DNA of 64,000 nt from Opisthocomus hoazin (Eukaryota; Chordata; Aves; Opisthocomiformes; Opisthocomidae): contig NC_134440.1 of NCBI RefSeq assembly GCF_030867145.1, forward strand, positions 1-64,000, read 5' to 3'. The translations under genes were made by a program, and so were the position numbers. This document shows, one piece after another, positions 56,865-64,000 of this stretch. Position 1 is the stretch's first letter, and every line of letters begins with the position of its first letter. Under the pieces are notes generated by a model that did no database searches, was not told the origin of the DNA, and was given only the letters and a program-made list of their open reading frames with translations.

Positions 56865-59800
56865 TTACTCACAGAAAAAAAAAACCCTGGTGTTCTTTCA
56901 TCTGAGTCTAGACATCTCCTACCAGAAACAGGGCGCGCGTCGCTGTTCTGTCTGTTGCGAAGTCATTTATACAAGTGGAAAATTAACATCAGCCGTGAAT
57001 GTATTTTTCAGAAACAGGGAAAGGGGCTGGGAAGAAGGGAGGCTGAAAAGGCCCAGGGAAGCAGAGCGGGGATCAGCAACCAGCCGCTCCCAGCGTGCCG
57101 CTGTGGCCGGAGGAGCTCATGCGCTCCTCGGCTCTGGTGACCAGGTACGGCGAGGTGAGGTACGCGGGCTACCCCAGGAACACTCTGCCCAGGGCTAGTG
57201 CCCACGCCTGCGGGACGCTGAAGAACGGGACAGGGCTCGTAGGAGAGCCATGAGAGAGCACAAAACAACACACTGTATTGAAAGCATAAAAGCGCTTCAT
57301 CTGCTCATCAAAGCGACCTGATCATAACCATAAAACACATCCTGGTAAAAAGAAATTCTACATGACTGCTTTCCAGCTTAGCCCGCGCAGGCGTAACCAG
57401 CTCCAAGGGCTGCCAGCAGACGCCGAGCAGGTCAGTTTAGGAGTAAGATGCATTTTTAATCACCTAGGCAGAGATGCACCAATAGCGTGGCCTCATGCAG
57501 GTAACAGGCAGCCAGACCGGGAACGGATCTTTCCACGCCTTCCCCTTTTGAGCATTACACCCAAATGGTTTGCAGCAGAGTCTGGAAACAGCAGCTGCTC
57601 CGGGCGCTGCTCGCGTTCTGTTCTGCGGGCAAAGCCCAACGTGCATCCATGCCAGTGTTTCCACACGTAACGAGGATGGGGCCCACACGTGAACACACTG
57701 CCTGTTCTGATGTGTGCGTGACAAAAAGCAAAACCAACCAGCATCAACTATACGGGGCAGGGTGAATCAATTCTACTGCTTGCAGTTACTCCAGGCTTTA
57801 AGTCACAAGCTTCGAAGCTGTAGACCAGTTCTACACAGTTCTCAGAGAAGGTAATAACTGTGCACGCTGCTCATACAAACACACCTAGTAAAGAACCTGA
57901 AGTTTGGCTTTGGCAGGAAACTATTTCCACATTTCTTCCAGGACACCTCCACCAGCACACTCAACTCCTGACTGAACACCAATACTCCTCACTTCATTCC
58001 CACAAGGGCCTCAGTTCTGCCTTAAAATACGCCACCACTCTAACACGAAGCTTCCCCTGAGCAGACCCAGTGGTGCCGAGTTATTCGCTGCTGGATGATC
58101 CCAGTCCCCTTTATGCTCCACACGTATCAGGACACTTTAATAGGAAATCTTCCCAAGAGAGATTTTGTTAATCCCAGACACTTCTGCACATTAATTTCTC
58201 CGTGTGTTAATAACTTCAGAACTTGCACCAAAATAGTACGCTCTGTCCTGGTAATTTTACAATAGAAGGTGGAAGTAGCATTCAGAATTTCGCAGTATTC
58301 ATAGCTGAGTTCAATACCAGCAGCATAAACACTAGCAATAACACTTCTCACATTCCACTTTCAGTGTTCTCCCTCTGGCCTTTTTTGTTATGTATTTATA
58401 GGAGGCAAGTCTACTGGGACAGGTGTAAGCCCTTGTCACCAGTGTCCCCACCACTAGCACCCGTGTCTGGGGTTATGGCTTGCTGCTGGAAATTGTAAGC
58501 GTGACATCAAGACATATTCTGAGCGTGCTAAGGTAACGCTCTGCTTGAAACAATGGCAGCAGCTGTCAGCATAAAAGATTTTTGGCACCAAGAGAGCTGA
58601 ACCAACGTTAGAAGCGATGGGGAAGGTTTGCTTTTTCCCAGTGTATCGGCCTACACCCAGAGGTCGTTGCAGACTGAAGTCAGAGCAGCGCTGGATGGCT
58701 GCTCTGCGCTGGCAGCTGAACACGCGGCTGAAGAACCGCCTTGGCTCCGTCACAGCGCCGAGCACCAGCCGCCCTCTCGCCCCATATTCTCCGTCCTTCC
58801 TACGTGCAGCGTAGCAACCAATGACAAAAGGACCAAAACTCCATCGCAGACACGACTGAAAGTAGGGCACAGTATCCTTCATATCAACCTGTCACCTGTA
58901 ACTTATCTATGACTTCTCTTAGAAGCTAATTATTTTACACATTTAAATTAGGGTAATTAGATCAGCAGGAATTGAACTAAAACCGAATGCTGGTAGCCTT
59001 GTGAGGATTTTCTGAAATGGGGTTTTGTATTCCATCTGCACTTCCTGCCACTAAGGGAAGAGAGAAACTGTCCCCAAAGATAATGGAAATTTCGATCACT
59101 TCCGATGTTATTAGTTACATACCACCACCCAGTCTGCATCGTTAATTTCCACACAGCCCTTTGCATATAGGGAGCAGGAATACAGGTAAAGGAACCCTGC
59201 ACGGAAGTAGAGTCCCTGTCAAAATGAGACAAGATACGCACCTCAGATCTTGTTTCGGTAATTCTCGGATACAATCACTGAAATGTCGCCAGGCAGGCCT
59301 TGGCATAACGGTTTTCCAGCAGCTATCCAGTCTTTCCATTTGCAGACAGCCATTTTATACAGCTCTGTTGTCCCCACTTCATGCTCATGGCTTCCCCTTG
59401 CTAGAAAGACTGACGTTGTTTGCCACCTTTACATCCTTCCACGGAAAGTGCAAACATTGCTGTGTTGTTAAGCAGTGGCATCACAGACAGACGCAGTAAT
59501 CCGTGAATTTGCTTCTTGGAAGTTCAACTTCCTTCTGTGGTATTTGCACATAATACACAAGAACTTGTTGTTATGAAGCGTAACAGAATAATTTGATCCT
59601 ATGAGAAAGAAGGCATCCTAAAAGCAGAGACTACGACTCGTAAAGAAGCTTAACCTATTTACGTTTTAAGGGAGAAAAAGCACTGAGCAGCTGCTTAGCT
59701 GGTCTTTCTTCCTATCCAAGTATCTATACTGTAGACATCGTCTTCACTTCCAAGCATTCCTGCCTAACTGGACAGTAGGTGTCTTGCTACAGCTGGTACA

Positions 59801-60540
59801 GACTTCCACACAGGAGAATCCATTTCCCAGCAGATTTCTCCTTCCATAGCTATGTGAAAACTTGAAAAAAATGTGCCGTGTCTCGAAGAATATCAATCTT
59901 GTACTTTATGCATGTCTGGCAAGAGACAGAGTGAGGCAGCACAGCCTTTTGTTCAGGGATTTCTGTCATCAAGAACCCATGTTATTTTCAAAAAAAAAAA
60001 ATCATAAAAGAACATTTATTTGAAAATTAAGAAGAAAGTGTCTCAGAAAAAATGCTCGACCTTCAATGTCCTTCAACAAAAGGAGTTACAAAGCCTGAAT
60101 TTTGACCACCCCCTGGAAATAAATTCAGAACAATGCTGCAGGACGTAAGCTGATTCATGACATTTTTGGACAGAGGCAGATGTATCATAAAGGTCACTAA
60201 AAACACCTTAGAAAAATAAATGTGTGGAAAGTGTTTTGAAAGCTTAAATAAAGGGAAAGGAGAGGAAAATAAAGAAAGATAAAATATAGGAAAATGACTC
60301 GGGAACTTCTAACAAAGCACCAGACCTGACACCAATACTCACTATGGTCAGTGACAAGTAATTTAACCTCACATGTAGAATGAGGATAGTAGCAACCTCC
60401 TGGGGCACTGGGAGACTTAATTAGTTGCTATTCGTAGATTAAACAGAAAGTCTGAAGGTGAAATCACTAAATGCTAAGTATTATTAGCTTCTGAAGTTCA
60501 TTTCTGTAATTGGGCAACCCCAACATTACAAAAAAGTGGA
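56865..60540. other. Intergenic region between HOMER3 and the semaphorin gene
   Basis: About 3.7 kb without a gene I can support. A GC-rich island at about 57040-57245 is open on the plus strand (contains PLWPEELMRSSALVTRYGEV) after a TTTTTCAG, but there is an in-frame stop just upstream, no partner exon, and no recognised homologue. The rest is AT-rich with scattered short frames. Confidence 0.5.
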
Positions 60541-60544
60541 TCAG

Positions 60545-60825
60545 TGTCAATTATTGAAAGAAATTTATTCTTACTGTTCTACCACGTCAAAAATGTACCC
60601 AAACATGGAATTCTGCTTTTAAAAAGTAATAACCGGTAACACATCTACATAATACACAATGCAGCTTGTCACCTTCACTTCAGAACTTCTGCTCCTACCC
60701 AAATTTACATTCCGCATTCCGTAACAGGAAACGGCATGTCATCGTCACCAACCACCTCTGTGAGCTGCATGCTCCCCGAGCGCTCTGTGAAACTTGCCCT
60801 GCACTGTGCACTGGCGCCGCAACCC
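60545..60825 (-). other. Probable 3' UTR of the class 4 semaphorin gene
   Basis: Downstream of the stop codon on the minus strand, AATAAA at 60569-60564 is a good polyadenylation signal and would give a short 3' UTR of about 280 bases. Other AATAAA hexamers lie further on (near 60015), so longer forms are possible. Confidence 0.4.
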
Positions 60826-63800
60826 TTAAGGAAAGCTCACAAGGACTGATTCATTAACACAGGACATGCTCGTTTGTGTGGCTGAACTTTTCCTTGCACT
60901 GCCCGATTCCTCTGCAGTCGGTGCTGGACTTCCCACGCCAGCTGTACCCGTGGTTTCTGAGCTGGTTCCTCTCCTCTTCCAAGGCAGAGATAAGTGACCC
61001 TTGTAAAAGTTCCAAACCAACAACAAAAAGAAAAGAACAGCGAACCCACTCCCCAAGAGTTTTAAAACAAGCTTCTCGCTTTGGCTGTCCTCTGATTTCT
61101 GTTTCGCTGCCTCGTTCAGTAAAGAAGGTGGTACTGAAGACTGAAAACCCTCAGCTCCGGCTTCACTATGCTTATTTGCTGTGGCAGTAACATTTCCTTC
61201 CTCTGCCTTTTCTTGGGCATAAAGGGCATAGCGGGCCACAGTGATGAGGAATTCCTTCCCTTTGGATTTCTCTACTGAGAGACAATCATAGAATCCAGCT
61301 GCATCCATTGTCATATTAAAGATTGCTATTCCTCCATCATAGAGGAGATATTTAGAGTCCTCAGCCTGAAGTCTGCTCCCATTAAACTTCCACACTATGC
61401 TTGCCAGATTCGACAGAGGAACACATTTAAGATGAACATTGTTTCCAAGGGTAAAGAGACATTTTCTCACACTATGTTCTGAAATTATGAAGATAATTTT
61501 TTTAAAAGTAAGAACACTGGGGATTTAGTTTAACTTACAAAACCAAATACATATTCAAATAAATATAAAATTTAATTTCCCAGTCTTGACAACGGGTAAA
61601 GAACAAGTAAGAGGTAAAGGCAAAGAAATCCCATTACTAACAGGTCTGACTATCAGTGACATCTTGCTGGCCTTATTCCCACCAAGGTGTAACACAATGA
61701 ATAGGGGACTAGAAGTTTAAGACTTCCAGATTTTAATCTGATTTTGTCTCACCTGTATACATAGCCATGCATAAATAAATTCACCTTTGTATGCCTCAAC
61801 TTCTATATTGGTTAATGACATCTCTTCACACAAATGCTTTGACGTCTGCACAATGCTTCTATCGGCTATGTAAAAGTTCCCCAACTGTCCCACTGAATGC
61901 CTTATCACCATCTGTCCTGCAGTCTAAAACATACAAGACTAAAGACAACTCTGACTTTGAAGAGACGTAAGCGGAGGTAAGAGATACATCTTGTACCACT
62001 GAAGAAAGCAATGTATCTCGCAAGTCATTATAAAGTCACCGCATAATAATACCACACACACCTGCAAGTCTACACTAAAAGCAATTAATTTCCCAACCCC
62101 ACTAAAAAAATAAAAATAATTTTAAATGGCTGATAACAAATAGCCTTCTTTTTAAGCATACTCTTGTACAGTATGTCATGTATCTGCACAGCAGCATCCT
62201 AAAGCAGTGACAGATTTAACAGGACAGCTGATGTGTCCTGCAAAGCAGGTGTGGGAGGGACACCAGGAACTTCAAACAGGTCACATTTATGCTTCCCCTG
62301 AGAGCAAGAGTTCCAGTCTGAACTTCAGTATTCTGACACTTAGATTGAGAGGGTTAAGAGCATCAAGCAGTCCAAGCTCAGTGTGGGTTTTTTTGGTCTT
62401 ACTTCAAAAGTAACAATCAACACGATTATAATTCTGTGGTTTTCTACAATGCACGAACTCCAGTGAGCACAAAGCATTTTGATCACATGAAGTTAAAATA
62501 TTCTTTCTTACAGCAAACATTCACATACTTACACTAAGGCAGCTGGAAGCATCCCCGTATTTCACACTTTGAATTAAATTCCTGGGGGGAAAAAAAAAAA
62601 CCAAACTGAAAAAAATGCACCAAAAAAACAGACAGATGAAAACACAGACAAGAAGTGTTCCAGCTTGTATCATTCCGTTTCTAGGAATCATCCTAGTTTT
62701 GTGTTACAGACATTAACTGTGCACTCATAAAGCAATCTCACATCAGGTGTGCAGCTGAAAGAACAGCTTTTTACTTACTTCGTATGCCCAGTTTGATTTG
62801 CCAGTAGAACGCACTCATGAACAGACTGAGACCACGCACAGTACGGATCCCTGGCCAAGATGCAGTCCAAGCAGTGCTTGTATCGGTGGCACTCAGAAAC
62901 TGGAAGCTGCACCACTTGAGACAGGGACCCTGCATAGAGCATTCCCTAGAAAAGCAGGAAGGAATCCTTTTACAAAAGTGAGAGAGATTTTAAGCTGTTA
63001 TTTTCCAGTACGGATTGTAAGATTTTCTGGTATTTATTAACAATATCAGTAAACTAAAAATCTTGTAAGAATAGATGGTGATATGAATGAGGAAAAAACC
63101 TAGCTTTCCATAGCATGTAAAATGACAGAGTGCCTTCCCTAATTTTTTAATGAACATACTGGCTTGTTTCAGTTCTAGTTTGACACACGCACATTCTTCT
63201 TCTACAGAAAAAATGTTTTCTGCTTCTGCTATAAATGACTAAACGATAGAAGTAGAATTACGAGACATTTACAGGCTATTTAAAAGTCAGAAGAACAAGA
63301 CAGAAGAGCAATGCCTGAGGCAAGCTATTACAGCAGTCACTTTCCATGTGCAGGGACAAAAGTTCTACCTTTTCAGAAGACAGCTGGAGAGACTGTACAG
63401 GCTCAGGAGACAGAAACAGCTGTAGCTCTTCCACAATGAACATTTCCCCATCACAACTGAAAGCTTTATGCAAATATCCATCATCTACATAAAATGAAAT
63501 GTATTTCTAAAGATAAACTTGTTTAAACATGGCATAACATTTTCGCCTGATAATTCATGTTGAAATTAGAGAGAGATTTAGAAGACACTCCTGGGCATGG
63601 GGAATTTCTGAAATTCTTCAAAGCAATTCTTTTTTTTTTTTCTTTCAATAAAAGCAGCAATGAATTTTTTTCAGGGGAAAAGAGACCTCAAACAATCCCT
63701 GAATTTGCAAATATTATTATGTCAAGTCTCCTTTGATATGGAAAGTTTCCAAAGAGAGCCTTTTAATGTCCAACAAGACAAACACATTTAATCTAACTGG

Positions 63801-64000
63801 GATGCAAATAGTGAACTAGCAAGACAGCTTCTGAATGCAGAACTTCAAACAGAGCTGATGAATACTTCTACTTTTTTGAAGTCTCGGAAAAAAATTCTGG
63901 AGCAAAATACATAAAAATGTATAGATCTTTTCCTAGAACAAAAGCACTTACCTGTTCCTAGAAACATAACGTCGTATGTTTGTTTGTCTAGGCCAGTGGC
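60826..64000 (-). CDS. Class 4 semaphorin, 3' part (gene continues past right edge)
   Basis: Single-pass membrane ligand of the semaphorin family, which signals through plexins and related receptors. Exons, minus strand: 64000-63952 (partial), 63484-63369, 62945-62779, 62581-62533, 61923-61785, 61478-60826. They join in phase to 390 residues plus stop. In order: last sema blade ([19 protein letters not shown], about 1-55), PSI domain with [20 protein letters not shown] (about 56-110), [14 protein letters not shown], an Ig-like domain with cysteines at about 202 and 239 ([14 protein letters not shown]), a long stalk, a transmembrane helix at about 310-330 ([16 protein letters not shown]), and a cytoplasmic tail of about 60 residues ending [12 protein letters not shown] plus Ig plus helix marks class 4. 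I cannot tell which member; the short tail does not match the long tail of SEMA4D. The acceptor at 61923 (TTTTAG) was chosen over a nearby CAG because only it keeps the frame. Confidence 0.88.

Noticed and set aside
55754-57140. Long open frames on both strands (up to 446 codons) with hexapeptide repeats
   Set aside because: They are produced by the 18-bp minisatellite, whose length is a multiple of three, and by GC-rich promoter sequence without stops. No domain is present, and the real gene here is HOMER3 on the minus strand, whose coding part starts outside this stretch.
61785-61941. Alternative acceptor CTGCAG|GACAGATGG for the semaphorin exon
   Set aside because: It needs an incoming phase that the preceding exon's strong donor (AGT|GTAAGT) does not supply; the TTTTAG acceptor at 61924-61926 keeps the frame open.
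60826-64000. Assignment to a specific semaphorin (SEMA4A, 4B, 4D or a fish-type 4E)
   Set aside because: Only the C-terminal part is present and the tail is not diagnostic from memory. A phylogeny with the full gene is needed.

Overview
The window is the left end of a vertebrate chromosome, almost certainly from a bird. It opens with about 5.3 kb of the C-rich telomere strand (CCCTAA)n and passes into a subtelomere built of nested tandem repeats. Further in it holds fragments of CR1 LINEs and an LTR-like sequence of the kinds typical of bird genomes. The two recognisable genes are split by introns with normal GT-AG sites. I cannot name the species. There is no sign of bacterial, plasmid or phage DNA.

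Layout. 1-5327: telomere, with TTAGGGG-type variant repeats at its inner edge. 5331-7020: about 27.7 copies of a CpG-rich 61-bp repeat. 7166-7262: a perfect 36-bp inverted repeat. About 9.05-10.49 kb: a four-copy array of about 387 bp whose units each carry a hairpin. About 11.94-12.92 kb: a degenerate array of about 60 bp. About 13.4-24.9 kb: six diverged copies of a 1.45 or 2.1 kb unit, arranged in a 3.59 kb higher-order pattern; on the minus strand they carry conserved short exon-like modules with splice-like edges, many of them decayed. Near 25.9 kb is a possible minus-strand promoter. 26.4-29.1 kb: low-complexity and repeat sequence, an LTR-like fragment and a three-copy 184-191 bp repeat. 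29.1-33.0 kb: unique sequence with no gene that I can support.

Genes. HOMER3 lies on the minus strand, 55641 down to 33942. All nine coding exons can be joined in phase into a 353-residue protein with an N-terminal EVH1 domain and a C-terminal coiled coil. Its first coding exon supplies only five coding bases and lies beside a CpG island (about 55.8-56.37 kb) that runs into an 18-bp GGATCC minisatellite. About 5 kb further upstream, on the same strand, is the 3' part of a class 4 semaphorin (64000 down to 60826): end of the sema domain, PSI, Ig-like domain, transmembrane helix and short tail. Its 5' part lies beyond the right edge.

The two genes act in different places: HOMER3 is a cytoplasmic postsynaptic scaffold and the semaphorin is a cell-surface guidance or immune ligand. 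Nothing in the sequence suggests that they work together. The most unusual material is subtelomeric: the 61-bp CpG-rich array, placed and oriented as expected for a promoter of telomeric RNA, and the tandem array of exon-like modules.
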